Made by a program: the position numbers and the translations under genes. 64,000 bases of DNA, taken from NCBI RefSeq assembly GCF_036865545.1, contig NZ_CP142208.1, positions 4,739,727-4,803,726 on the forward strand, in the 5' to 3' direction. Numbering within the stretch: the stretch's first letter is position 1; each line of letters opens with the position of its first letter. The notes under the pieces are model-generated. The model ran no database searches and was not told the origin of the DNA. It was given only the letters and a program-made list of their open reading frames with translations. Below are positions 40,031-49,260 of the stretch, piece by piece. Source of the DNA: Erwinia sp. E_sp_B01_1. GTDB lineage: Bacteria; Pseudomonadota; Gammaproteobacteria; Enterobacterales; Enterobacteriaceae.

Positions 40031-40324
40031 CCTTTCCATTCCTCGTAATCTGCTCACTCATACCCTTTCATACTGCATGGGTTTTGCTTCTCAGCCTTAT
40101 AATCACCCCTGAAATTAACATCTTCTTTCATTTAATTGAACAAATCAGATCTTTTTTTAACCTTCTTGCTACCTTTCTGCGTCAAGATATGTAAAGAGGG
40201 GAGGATTCAGGGATCCCCCTTATCAGTGGCAGGCTGTCGCACCAAAGAGTCTGTTGCACTCTTTCCCCCAGGGAGGCTGAGCAGGGTTGCCGGGTGGGAA
40301 TCAATATTCCAATAAAGGGTTAAT

Positions 40325-42808
40325 ATGATGAGTTCAGAAAGAGCCTTTACCAGAATGGGCCGGTGGCTACTCGCGGTGGTGCTGGCTGTGTTCGGCATTG
40401 CACTCCTGGCAGGAGGGGCGTGGCTGGTTGCCCTGGGCGGTAACTGGTATTACATCATCGCAGGGATCTTCAGCATTATCAGTGCGGTCGGCCTCGCACG
40501 ACGTTCGTCTAAGGCCACTTTGTGGTTCGCCGTGTTGTTCATTTTTACCCTGATCTGGACCATCAGCGAATCTGGCCTGGATTACTGGGGATGGGTACCG
40601 CGTTTCGCCCTGATGCTGATTTTTGCTATCGCTTTCTCTTTCTTACTACCGACCTTACACCGGGGACTTTCGCCGGGTATTTCACGCACGGTTTCCGGCC
40701 TCCTTGTGCTGGCCTTTGTGGTCGCTGGTGGGCTGGCTTTCGTGCCTTATCATGTCACTGAGGCAAAGGATGTCCCTGGCGGGGCGGATAATCCGTTTAT
40801 GGCTGACACGGGAAGCGGTGTGGGGCATGCCCTGCCTTCTACAGACTGGCCAGCTTATGGGGGGGATCAGGCTGTTGATCGTTACTCGTCTGCCACTCAG
40901 ATTACGCCCGATAACGTGAAGAACTTACAGGTGGCCTGGCAAGCCGAAGCGGGTGATGTGCCTAAAGACACCCGCTGGGGTGTTCAGAATACCCCGCTGA
41001 AAATCGGCAACATATTATATGTCTGCGGCTACCTGAATAAAGTCGTGGCTCTGGATGCTGCATCAGGTAAGAAGCAGTGGGAGTTTGATCCGGGCATCAC
41101 GCCGGAATCCGTGCCTTATACTCCTTCCTGCCGCTCTCTGGCTTACTATCAGGACCCGGGCATTTCTGCCTCCCCCACGTCTGCGGATCCTGCCACAGCT
41201 CCGGCTTCCTCAAACGGGAAAACGTCTGTAGCCAGTACAGCGGCTGCCTGTGAACGCCGTATTATCGTTGGCACGCTTGATGCCCGCGTAATTGAACTGG
41301 ATGCGCAGAGCGGTAAACGCTGCCAGGACTTTGGCAGCAATGGCGAGGTCAGCATCACCGAAGATATGGGCAAGGTTTATCATGGCTATGTTGCTATTAC
41401 TTCCCCTCCTGCGGTGATCCGCGACACGCTGGTAGTGGGTCACACTACCGTTGACGGGCAGCGTGCTTTTGGTCCGGCAGGCGTGACCAAAGCTTACGAC
41501 GTTAAAACGGGTCGTCTTAAGTGGGCCTGGGATGCTGCCGATCCTGAAAACACAGCGCCGCGTAAGGGAAATGACCTTTATAAACGCGGCTCGCCAGATG
41601 TATGGACCTCCTTTACCGGTGACGACAAGCTGGGCCTTGTCTATCTGCCTGTGGCTAATGCCTCCGGGGATTACTACTCCAGTAGCCGCACGCCTGACGA
41701 GAACAAATATTCCCCTTCACTGACTGCACTGGATATCGAAACGGGTAAACCTCGCTGGTCGTTCCAGAATACGCACAATGATGTCTGGGACTACGATCCG
41801 GGCGCCTCGCCAACGCTGGTGGATTATCCTCAGCCAGGGGGGACGAAAGTGCCTGCCATTATCTTCCCTACCAAAAACGGTGAGACTTACATACTGAACC
41901 GTGCAACCGGGAAATCGCTGTTCCCGGTAGATGAGCGCCCGGCTCCACAAGGGGGCTTTGAGCCGAAAGCACGCAGCAAAACCCAGCCTTACTCGCTGTT
42001 TAACTCAATGGCGAAGCCTGTGCTGAAACCTGAGAACATGTGGGGCCTCACGCCTGTCGATCAGTTGTACTGTCGTATTCAGTTTGCTCAGGCCGATTAT
42101 CGTGGCCGGTATACGCCGCCGGATGTGAATAAACCCAGCATTGACTATCCGGGCTATAACGGCGGTGTCGACTGGGGTGGCGTGGCATTTGATCCGGCAC
42201 GAGGCCTGATTATTGCTAACTACAATGACATGCCGAATTACACCAAACTGGTCACCCGCAAAGAAGCTGAAGCGATGGGCTGGAAGGCTCGTGACATCCT
42301 GAACGATCCTGTAGCGGAGGCACATGCCGAAGGTGCAGGCGATCCGGAAGTGGGCGTGCCCGTTGCGGTAAATGTGAATGCGGGCTGGCAGTTGCCGTTT
42401 ACCGGGATGCTCTGTAAAGAGCCGCCGTACGGTGGCATCCGCGCCATCAACATCCGTGATGGCAGAACTGTCTGGGATCGCCCGTTAGGAACCGCGCGTG
42501 AAAATGGACCTTTCGGCTTGCCAACGGGATTACCTATTAACATTGGCACGCCAAACAATGGAGGCTCAGTGGTCACGAAATCAGGGCTGATTTTCATTGC
42601 CGCTGCAACGGATAACCTGTTACGTGCCATCGACATCACCACCGGAAAAACCGTCTGGTCGGTGCCGTTACCGGCAGGCGCTCAGGCAACACCTATGGTG
42701 TACGAGCAGGGAGGTCGTGAGTTTGTCGCGATCACTGCAACGGGGCACCATTTCATGCACACCCCAAGGGGTAATTTCGTTATCGCCTATGCGCTGCCGA
42801 AATCGTAA
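40325..42808 (+). CDS. Membrane-bound PQQ-dependent dehydrogenase, glucose/quinate/shikimate family
   Basis: An 827-residue quinoprotein (E. coli Gcd is 796). The first about 145 residues form an anchor with about five hydrophobic helices (RWLLAVVLAVFGIALLAGGA onward), where ubiquinone binds in this family. The rest is a periplasmic eight-bladed PQQ propeller starting DWPAYGGDQAVDRYSSATQI and containing repeated W-docking segments such as KKQWEFDPG and GKTVWSVPLPAGAQATP. A Ser/Ala/Thr-rich insertion lies near residues 278-303. The block MWGLTPVDQLYCRIQF and IDYPGYNGGVDWGG differs from E. coli Gcd and could indicate a quinate/shikimate or another polyol-type substrate. The enzyme feeds electrons to the respiratory chain. 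PQQ biosynthesis genes are not in the window. Confidence 0.85.
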   Translation: MMSSERAFTRMGRWLLAVVLAVFGIALLAGGAWLVALGGNWYYIIAGIFSIISAVGLARRSSKATLWFAVLFIFTLIWTISESGLDYWGWVPRFALMLIFAIAFSFLLPTLHRGLSPGISRTVSGLLVLAFVVAGGLAFVPYHVTEAKDVPGGADNPFMADTGSGVGHALPSTDWPAYGGDQAVDRYSSATQITPDNVKNLQVAWQAEAGDVPKDTRWGVQNTPLKIGNILYVCGYLNKVVALDAASGKKQWEFDPGITPESVPYTPSCRSLAYYQDPGISASPTSADPATAPASSNGKTSVASTAAACERRIIVGTLDARVIELDAQSGKRCQDFGSNGEVSITEDMGKVYHGYVAITSPPAVIRDTLVVGHTTVDGQRAFGPAGVTKAYDVKTGRLKWAWDAADPENTAPRKGNDLYKRGSPDVWTSFTGDDKLGLVYLPVANASGDYYSSSRTPDENKYSPSLTALDIETGKPRWSFQNTHNDVWDYDPGASPTLVDYPQPGGTKVPAIIFPTKNGETYILNRATGKSLFPVDERPAPQGGFEPKARSKTQPYSLFNSMAKPVLKPENMWGLTPVDQLYCRIQFAQADYRGRYTPPDVNKPSIDYPGYNGGVDWGGVAFDPARGLIIANYNDMPNYTKLVTRKEAEAMGWKARDILNDPVAEAHAEGAGDPEVGVPVAVNVNAGWQLPFTGMLCKEPPYGGIRAINIRDGRTVWDRPLGTARENGPFGLPTGLPINIGTPNNGGSVVTKSGLIFIAAATDNLLRAIDITTGKTVWSVPLPAGAQATPMVYEQGGREFVAITATGHHFMHTPRGNFVIAYALPKS

Positions 42809-42823
42809 CAGTTAGTTGATGGC

Positions 42824-42857
42824 ATACCCCGGAGGTTGATCCAGATCTCCGGGGTAT
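42824..42857. terminator. Hairpin between the PQQ dehydrogenase and uxaC
   Basis: An 11-bp perfect inverted repeat, ATACCCCGGAG / CTCCGGGGTAT, lies between the two convergent genes. T-runs are modest. It probably terminates both. Confidence 0.75.
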
Positions 42858-42861
42858 CAGG

Positions 42862-44271
42862 TCACTTTTTAGCAAAATACCGCCGGGCATTGTTAAAGCT
42901 GATGTTCTGCACCATCTCCCCAACCCATGTCATCTCGTGCGGGATTTCTCCCTGCTCCATCCAGTTCCCCAGCATATTGCAAAGAATTCGGCGGAAGTAT
43001 TCATGACGCGTGTAAGAGAGGAAGCTTCTTGAATCCGTGAGCATGCCGACAAACTGACTCAGTAGCCCCAGCTGAGAGAGTTGCTCAAGCTGGCGCTGCA
43101 TCCCGTCTTTCTGGTCGTTGTACCACCAGCCGGAACCAAACTGGATCTTACCGGCTATCCCGCCGCCCTGGAAATTGCCGGTCATGGCGGCCAGCATCTC
43201 GTTATCTCGCGGGTTCAGGCAGTAGAGGATAGTTTTAGGCAGCTCGTCAGTCTGATCCATTGCATCCAGCAGCTGCGATAATTCCTGCGCCCAGGTGCGA
43301 TCGCCGATGGAGTCAAATCCACTGTCTGCGCCCACCAGCCTGAACATCCGGCTGTTAGTATTTCTCAACGCACCGATATGGTACTGCATCACCCAGCCAC
43401 GTTTTGCATACTGTTGGCCTAACCACACCAGCACCGCAGTAGTGAATCCTGCCACTTCTGACTCCTCCAGCGTCTGCCCCTGCAGACGACGCTGCACCAG
43501 CCCCGTCAGCGCGGCCTCCGAAGGCACAGGCGCAAAGCGAACCACCTCTATGCCGTGATCGGCCGCACGGCAACCATGAGCATCAAAGTGATCCAGCCGT
43601 TGCGTCAGGGCGGCCAGCAGGCTTTCCCAGTTGTGGATGTCGCATCCGGCCGCCTCCGCCAGCAGGCGCAGATAGTCAGCAAATCCCTCCAGCTCAATTT
43701 TAAAGACCCGGTCAGGACGCCAGCTTGGCAGCACGCTGATGTCGAAGGTGGCATCGTTGGCTAACTGGCGATGGTAGCGGAGGTCACTGACCGGATCGTC
43801 GGTGGTGCCTGCCATCTTCACCTTCATCTGCCGCATTATTCCGCGCGCGGAAAATTCCGGGGTTGCGAGCTGCTCTTTGGTGCTGTGCCAGATAGTTTCT
43901 GCCGTTTCCGGACCGAATAACTTACCTGAAACGCCAAACGGGCGCTTCAGCTCCAGATGCGTCCAGTGATACAACGGATTGCCCAGCGTTTTCGGCACGG
44001 TCTGCGCCCAGGCCAGATATTTGTCATAGTCGCTGCCGTTGCCGGTGATCAACGATTCATCCACGCCCGCCGCACGCAAAGCACGCCATTTATAGTGATC
44101 CCCCTCCAGCCAGATCTGGCTAAGGTTGGCAAACTGGCGGTCCTCAGCAATATCCTGCGGATTCAGATGGCAGTGATAATCGAAGATTGGCATCTCCTGC
44201 GCATAGTGATGATAAAGCTCCCGCGCGGCCTCGCTGTGTAATAAGAAATTTTCACCCATAAAAGCGCTCAT
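42862..44271 (-). CDS. uxaC: Uronate (glucuronate/galacturonate) isomerase
   Basis: A 469-residue amidohydrolase-superfamily isomerase converting D-glucuronate to fructuronate and D-galacturonate to tagaturonate. Metal ligands lie in FDYHCHL near residue 31. Other conserved segments are [26 protein letters not shown] and [21 protein letters not shown]. The start ATG 44271 is aligned with E. coli (470 aa); a longer in-frame start 66 bp upstream would run over one of the putative operators. Divergent from the exuT-like gene with palindromic operators between them. Confidence 0.95.
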   Translation of the reverse strand: MSAFMGENFLLHSEAARELYHHYAQEMPIFDYHCHLNPQDIAEDRQFANLSQIWLEGDHYKWRALRAAGVDESLITGNGSDYDKYLAWAQTVPKTLGNPLYHWTHLELKRPFGVSGKLFGPETAETIWHSTKEQLATPEFSARGIMRQMKVKMAGTTDDPVSDLRYHRQLANDATFDISVLPSWRPDRVFKIELEGFADYLRLLAEAAGCDIHNWESLLAALTQRLDHFDAHGCRAADHGIEVVRFAPVPSEAALTGLVQRRLQGQTLEESEVAGFTTAVLVWLGQQYAKRGWVMQYHIGALRNTNSRMFRLVGADSGFDSIGDRTWAQELSQLLDAMDQTDELPKTILYCLNPRDNEMLAAMTGNFQGGGIAGKIQFGSGWWYNDQKDGMQRQLEQLSQLGLLSQFVGMLTDSRSFLSYTRHEYFRRILCNMLGNWMEQGEIPHEMTWVGEMVQNISFNNARRYFAKK

Positions 44272-44307
44272 TGACCTGGCTCCCTGTTGCCCCACCGCTG
44301 GATTATT

Positions 44308-44321
44308 TGGTTGACCAATTA
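44308..44321. promoter_or_regulatory. ExuR/UxuR-type operator, proximal to uxaC
   Basis: TTGGTTGACCAATT contains a TTGGT-TG-ACCAA palindrome, matching the TGGTnnACCA core recognised by the hexuronate regulators ExuR and UxuR. It lies 37 bp upstream of the uxaC start. Confidence 0.8.
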
Positions 44322-44398
44322 TCTGATGAATGCGCACTTTCGCTCATTAACTGTACGTCGTAAGCGCGGCAACCCTCATAAAACACCACTATTTGACT

Positions 44399-44410
44399 TT
44401 GGTCGACCAA
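44399..44410. promoter_or_regulatory. Second ExuR/UxuR-type operator
   Basis: A perfect 12-bp palindrome, TTGGTCGACCAA, in the uxaC/exuT divergent region. A weaker half-site, TGTTGACCAC, follows at 44455-44464. The 307-bp region 44272-44578 contains no gene and should hold both divergent promoters. Confidence 0.82.
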
Positions 44411-44578
44411 TTTAGGCAATTGTTGTGAGTGATATCACCCATCTGCACTTTTCCTGTTGACCACTTTTTCACCTTGTCCGCAAGATGCGGGCAACCAGGG
44501 TGATGGTGTCGATCAGGCGTGCGGTTGATAAGGACGTAACTGACCCCCGCTGTTACCTCTTTCAACAGGAGATAAGCG

Positions 44579-45884
44579 ATGAGCCTGGCTGCAAACAGTG
44601 TGCAAGAAGCGGTGGGTAGTAAGCGGAAAGTGAAGAAGTTGCGTTGGTGGATACTGGTACTGTTTCTGCTGGGCGTAACGGTCAACTACCTGACGCGTAA
44701 TTCACTGGGTATTCTGGCCCCGGAGCTGAAAAGCAGTCTGGGCATCACCACCGAACAATATTCTTATATCGTCGGGGCATTTCAGTTGGCCTACACCCTG
44801 TTCCAGCCTCTGTGTGGCTGGCTGATTGATGTGATCGGTCTTAAATTGGGTTTCGCCATCTGTGCCGGTATCTGGGCGATAGTGAGCCTGCTTCATGCCG
44901 GGGCGGGCAGTTGGATACATCTTGCCTTCCTGCGCTTTTTTATGGGCGCAGCGGAAGCCGCCGCCACGCCAGCCAATGCCAAAACCATTGGCGAATGGTT
45001 TCCAAAAAGAACGTCCCGTGGCTGCCGGCTGGGCTGGGGTCGGCTTCTCCATCGGCGCGATGCTGGCCCCGCCGATTATCTATGTCACGCATCTCTACTG
45101 GGGCTGGCAGAGGGCCTTCTTCTTCTCAGGCATCCTCGCTATGTCATGGGTGGTGCTCTGGTGGCTGTTCTACCACAACCCTGAAGCGCATCCGCGACTG
45201 AGCAAAGAAGAGCTGGCGATTATCAAACAGGATAATGAGCCGGAAGCAGTAAAACTGCCTTTCTTTACCGCGCTGAAGACGGTGGGCAAAAACAAACGGT
45301 TTTACGGTATCGCCATCCCGGCCTTTATGGCGGAACCCGCCTGGGCAGTGCTGAGCTTCTGGGTGCCTCTCTATCTGGCGAGCGAGCGTGGCATGGATCT
45401 CAAGCAGATCGCCATGTTTGCCTGGCTCCCCTTTCTTGCCGCCGATTTGGGCAGCGTAGCCAGTGGCTATCTGACCCGGCTCTACACTCGCTGGTTTGGC
45501 TGCTCGCTGGTTAACTCTGTGGTCGCCAGCTCGGTGACCGGTGCTTTCCTGATGCTGTCGCTGGCGCTGGTGGCGATCACCAAAGACCCCTACATCACCA
45601 TCATCCTGATCTCCATTGGCGGCTTCGGTCATCAGGTGATCTCCTGCATGCTGAGCGCGCTGGTGGTGGAGTCGTTTGACAAGGGGCAGATGGCGACGGT
45701 GAACGGTATGCGCGGCTCCTTTGCCTGGATAGCCAGCTTCCTGTTTTCGCTGCTGATTGGCGTCACGGCTGACACCATTGGCTTCAACCCGCTGTTTATC
45801 GCGATGGGCTTTTTCGACCTGATCGGGGCGGTGTTCCTGGTGGCCTTTATTGCCGAGCGTCGGACCAAAAATCGTACGGCCTGA
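44579..45884 (+). pseudogene. exuT: Hexuronate MFS transporter, frameshifted as sequenced
   Basis: An ACS-family major facilitator importing galacturonate/glucuronate with protons. The first reading frame carries helices 1-4 (YLTRNSLGILAPELKSSLG to NAKTIGEWFPK). A second frame continues VAAGWAGVGFSIGAMLAPPI to the end with the remaining helices. The break is at a run of five A (45003-45007). Homologues have WFPxKER, so two missing A would restore the frame; one extra A is the alternative. The start ATG 44579 follows CAGGAG. Neighbours (uxaC, uxuR) support hexuronate uptake. Symbol by family and context. Confidence 0.82.
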
Positions 45885-45914
45885 TCTTCCCCGACAACCA
45901 AATTCAAAGAGTGA

Positions 45915-48281
45915 ATGATGAAAACATTGAAAAACTGGGTGTTACAGCAGAAAACCCCCGAATTTATTGAACTCTGTGTGGATGAGCAGCATCTGTTCCG
46001 TCTTTATGTACTGGAGCAGGGATTGTGCAGAGTGCTGATTAAACGCAAAGGCACGCTGGCGCTGGATCGCACCTGGAGTATTGCGCCCGCAGCGGATGTG
46101 CCCTGGGAAGGGCGCCTGCGCGAAAGCTCAGAGGGATTCACCACGCCCGGCTATAAGTGTGAATTGATGAACGATCGGCTGGTGGTGACTACCGAACGTC
46201 TGCGGGTCACCGTCCACCAGCCGTTGTGGCTCTCGTGGGAATATCTGGAAGAGGATGGATGGCAGCCGCTGTGCGATGACCGTCCGACAGGAGCCTATCT
46301 GCTGAATGCCCACGGCGATGGCGTGGCGCATTATCAACGCCGCTTCAGCGAAGATAACTATTATGGACTGGGAGAGAAGGCGGGCGATCTTAACCGCACG
46401 GGCCGTCGCTTTGAGATGCGTAATCTGGATGCGATGGGCTACAACGCCGCCTCCACCGATCCGCTCTATAAACACATCCCCTTTACGCTGACCCGCCGTA
46501 ATGGCGTCACCTTCGGGCTGTTTTATGACAACCTCAGCACCACACAGCTGGATCTGGGCAACGAGCTGGATAATTATCATCTGCCTTACCGCCGCTATCA
46601 GGCGGAAGCCGGGGATCTTGATTACTACCTGTTACTGGGCCCACAAGTGCTGGATGTCACCAAAGCCTTTGTGCGCCTGACCGGAAAAACGCTGTTTGGT
46701 CCGAAATGGAGCCTCGGCTACAGCGGCTCCACCATGCACTACACCGATGCGCCAGATGCCCAGAATCAGCTGATGAGCTTTATCTCGCTGTGTCAGGAGC
46801 ACGCCATTCCCTGTGACTCCTTTCAGCTCTCTTCGGGCTATACCTCCATCAACAATAAGCGCTATGTCTTCAACTGGAATTACGACAAGGTGCCGCAGCC
46901 TGAAGTGATGAGCGGGGCGTTCCATCAGGCCGGAATGAAGCTGGCAGCTAATATCAAACCCTGCCTGTTGCAGGATCACCCGCGTTACGAAGAAGTGGCG
47001 CAGCAGGGCTTATTTATTCGCGACTCTGAAGCCGATCGGCCTGAACGTTCGGTATTCTGGGACGATGAAGGCTCACATCTGGATTTCACCAATCCCGCTA
47101 CGGTGGCCTGGTGGCAGGAGAATGTCACCACGCAGCTGCTGGCAAAGGGCATCGATTCCACCTGGAATGACAACAACGAGTATGAAGTCTGGGATGGAGA
47201 GGCGCGCTGCCACGGCTTTGGCCGCCCGTTGCCGGTAAAACTGATCCGCCCGGTGATGCCGTTGCTGATGATGCGTGCCTCAATGGAAGCCCAGCAGCAT
47301 TTTGCCCCGGAAAAACGGCCTTACCTTATCTCGCGCTCCGGCTGTGCCGGTATGCAGCGCTACGTCCAGACCTGGAGTGGTGATAACCGGACCAACTGGC
47401 AAACCCTGCGCTATAACACGCGGATGGGCGTTGGGATGAGTCTCTCGGGCTTATATAATGTCGGGCATGATGTCGGCGGTTTCTCCGGCGTGAAGCCCGA
47501 TCCTGAACTGTTTGTCCGCTGGGTACAGAATGGGGTAATGCATCCCCGCTTTACCATTCACTCCTGGAATGATGACCAGACGGTCAACGAACCCTGGATG
47601 TACCCGGAAATCACCCCCGCTATCCGCGAGGCAATGGCGTTACGTTATCAGCTGATGCCTTACCTTTATACGCTGCTGTGGCAGGCGAGTTCAGAAGATG
47701 AGCCGATGCTGCGCCCCACTTTCCTCGATCATGAGCAGGATGCGCAGACCTTTGCAGAAACCGATGATTTTATGCTGGGGCGCGATCTGCTGGTGGCCAG
47801 CGTGGTGGAGCCTGGCGAGCGCGAGCGTCAGATCTATCTGCCGGACAATGTTACCGGCTGGTATGACTACTACAGCGGGCAGTGGTATGAAGGCGGGCAG
47901 ACTATCCGGGTCGATGCGCCGTTAAACCGTCTGCCGCTGATGGTCAGGGCGGGTGCTGCATTGCCTCATGCCAGCCGTGTGGCTTATGTCGATCACAAAG
48001 CAGACGACCAGCGAACGCTGCGGCTGTTCCCGGTTCAGGGCACGGGAAAAGCGTCCGGCCTGCTGTTTGAAGATGACGGAGAGTCCTGGGACTGGCAGCG
48101 GGATGAGGCTCTTTGGCTGAGCTGGACGGTGGAGAGTGATGCCGATCGTATCCACATCCATTTCAGCCAGCGCGGTAGCTATCGCCCGGCCTGGCAACAT
48201 CTTGGCATAGAGCTTCCGGCAGGGGAAAAACGCGTGCTGTATATCAATGGTGAACGTCAGACCAGCTGGACGCCTTCCTGA
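45915..48281 (+). CDS. Glycoside hydrolase family 31 enzyme in the hexuronate locus
   Basis: A 788-residue cytoplasmic GH31 protein without a signal peptide. An N-terminal beta-sandwich (to about residue 245) precedes the TIM barrel (about 260-600) and distal beta domains. The catalytic nucleophile is Asp419 in GIDSTWNDNNE, and the acid/base is Asp490 in WSGDNRTNW. Residues 173-182 and the ExxEY motif after the nucleophile differ from textbook alpha-glucosidases. Known GH31 activities include alpha-glucosidase, alpha-xylosidase and sulfoquinovosidase. The location between exuT and uxuR suggests a uronate-containing or plant cell-wall-derived alpha-glycoside, but that is inference. It is 31 bp after the exuT-like gene and probably co-transcribed. 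Confidence 0.85.
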   Translation: MMKTLKNWVLQQKTPEFIELCVDEQHLFRLYVLEQGLCRVLIKRKGTLALDRTWSIAPAADVPWEGRLRESSEGFTTPGYKCELMNDRLVVTTERLRVTVHQPLWLSWEYLEEDGWQPLCDDRPTGAYLLNAHGDGVAHYQRRFSEDNYYGLGEKAGDLNRTGRRFEMRNLDAMGYNAASTDPLYKHIPFTLTRRNGVTFGLFYDNLSTTQLDLGNELDNYHLPYRRYQAEAGDLDYYLLLGPQVLDVTKAFVRLTGKTLFGPKWSLGYSGSTMHYTDAPDAQNQLMSFISLCQEHAIPCDSFQLSSGYTSINNKRYVFNWNYDKVPQPEVMSGAFHQAGMKLAANIKPCLLQDHPRYEEVAQQGLFIRDSEADRPERSVFWDDEGSHLDFTNPATVAWWQENVTTQLLAKGIDSTWNDNNEYEVWDGEARCHGFGRPLPVKLIRPVMPLLMMRASMEAQQHFAPEKRPYLISRSGCAGMQRYVQTWSGDNRTNWQTLRYNTRMGVGMSLSGLYNVGHDVGGFSGVKPDPELFVRWVQNGVMHPRFTIHSWNDDQTVNEPWMYPEITPAIREAMALRYQLMPYLYTLLWQASSEDEPMLRPTFLDHEQDAQTFAETDDFMLGRDLLVASVVEPGERERQIYLPDNVTGWYDYYSGQWYEGGQTIRVDAPLNRLPLMVRAGAALPHASRVAYVDHKADDQRTLRLFPVQGTGKASGLLFEDDGESWDWQRDEALWLSWTVESDADRIHIHFSQRGSYRPAWQHLGIELPAGEKRVLYINGERQTSWTPS

Positions 48282-48293
48282 GTCACGAGATCA

Positions 48294-48324
48294 GTCAACC
48301 AGAACGGCATTCTGGTTGACCAGT
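48294..48324. promoter_or_regulatory. Inverted repeat with UxuR-type operator upstream of uxuR
   Basis: GTCAACCAGA (48294-48303) and TCTGGTTGAC (48311-48320) form a perfect 10-bp inverted repeat. The right arm also begins a second palindrome, CTGGTTGACCAG (48312-48323), with the TGGTnnACCA operator core. It may serve both as an autoregulatory operator and as an RNA hairpin at the end of the GH31 transcript. Confidence 0.65.
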
Positions 48325-48376
48325 CACCGGCATTTTCCTACTATCGCAGCAGGGTTTCCTGACTGAGGCTGGGGTT

Positions 48377-49120
48377 ATGAGTGTTGAAGTAAAGCGTCAA
48401 TACCGTGAAGTGGGTGAATACCTGAAAGAGGAGCTGACTTCAGGTAAATACGCTATCGGCACCCGTCTTCCGCCTGAGCGTGACATCGCCGAACGCGTCG
48501 GTGTTGGCCGGTCTGTGGTCCGGGAAGCCCTGATCATGCTTGAGATTGAAGGGTATGTGGAAGTCCGCAAAGGCTCCGGAATTTATGTGATCGCCGTACC
48601 TGGCGATCGCCTTCAGGAGAGCCAGGCCACGCTGATCGGCCCGTTTGAGCTGCTTCAGGCGCGGCAGTTGTTAGAGAGCAATATTGCGGAGTTTGCTGCG
48701 CTTCAGGTCACGCCTGCGGATATCAAAAAGATGCGGGCGGCGCTTGAGGCTGAGATCCGGGATATTGAAACCGGTGGCGGAGAAGATGGCGATAAGCTGT
48801 TTCATCTCGCGATTGTCGAGGCCACCCACAACAATATGCTGACTGAAATGTGGAAGCAGTGCTGGGCTAACCGGGAGAACAACCCGATGTGGCAGCAGCT
48901 GCACGAACGCATCTCCAGTAAAGCGTATCGCCGCGAATGGCTTAAGGATCACCAGCTGATCCTGGCTGCGTTACAGAAAAAAGATGCCGCCGCCGCCAAA
49001 CTGGCGATGTGGACGCATCTTGAGAACGTTAAACAGCGGCTGATGGCGCTCTCTGATGTGGATGCTCCTGAATTTGATGGCTATCTTTTCGGCTCCTGGC
49101 CTATCCGCCTCTCCTCCTGA
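48377..49120 (+). CDS. uxuR: GntR-family hexuronate regulator UxuR
   Basis: A 247-residue FadR-subfamily GntR repressor. The N-terminal winged helix has TRLPPERDIAERVGVGRSVV and MLEIEGYVEVRKGSGIYV. The C-terminal FCD sensor domain contains FELLQARQLLESNIAEFAAL, and ENVKQRL near the end is as in E. coli UxuR. It resembles UxuR more than ExuR (FDGYLF-SWP C terminus). It should repress uxaC/exuT/GH31 through the palindromes listed until fructuronate-type inducers bind. Confidence 0.85.
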   Translation: MSVEVKRQYREVGEYLKEELTSGKYAIGTRLPPERDIAERVGVGRSVVREALIMLEIEGYVEVRKGSGIYVIAVPGDRLQESQATLIGPFELLQARQLLESNIAEFAALQVTPADIKKMRAALEAEIRDIETGGGEDGDKLFHLAIVEATHNNMLTEMWKQCWANRENNPMWQQLHERISSKAYRREWLKDHQLILAALQKKDAAAAKLAMWTHLENVKQRLMALSDVDAPEFDGYLFGSWPIRLSS

Positions 49121-49134
49121 CTAAAATCCACCCA

Positions 49135-49185
49135 CCGTCACAAAACTGTCATATAGCGTACATTTTAGTGTCATCAAACTGTCCT
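49135..49185 (+). promoter_or_regulatory. Two Pho boxes upstream of pstS
   Basis: CCGTCACAAAACTGTCAT (49135-49152) and GTGTCATCAAACTGTCCT (49168-49185) match the PhoB consensus CTGTCATAAAACTGTCAT, and their starts are 33 bp apart, about three helical turns. The layout matches the E. coli pstS promoter; the distal box overlaps the -35 position, so expression needs phosphorylated PhoB. Confidence 0.9.
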
Positions 49186-49260
49186 ATTTTGCCTCCAGCA
49201 GCAATCATTATTCATTATTAAAATGGCACAAAGCCTGACTTTTAATCCCCTGGAGGGAAC

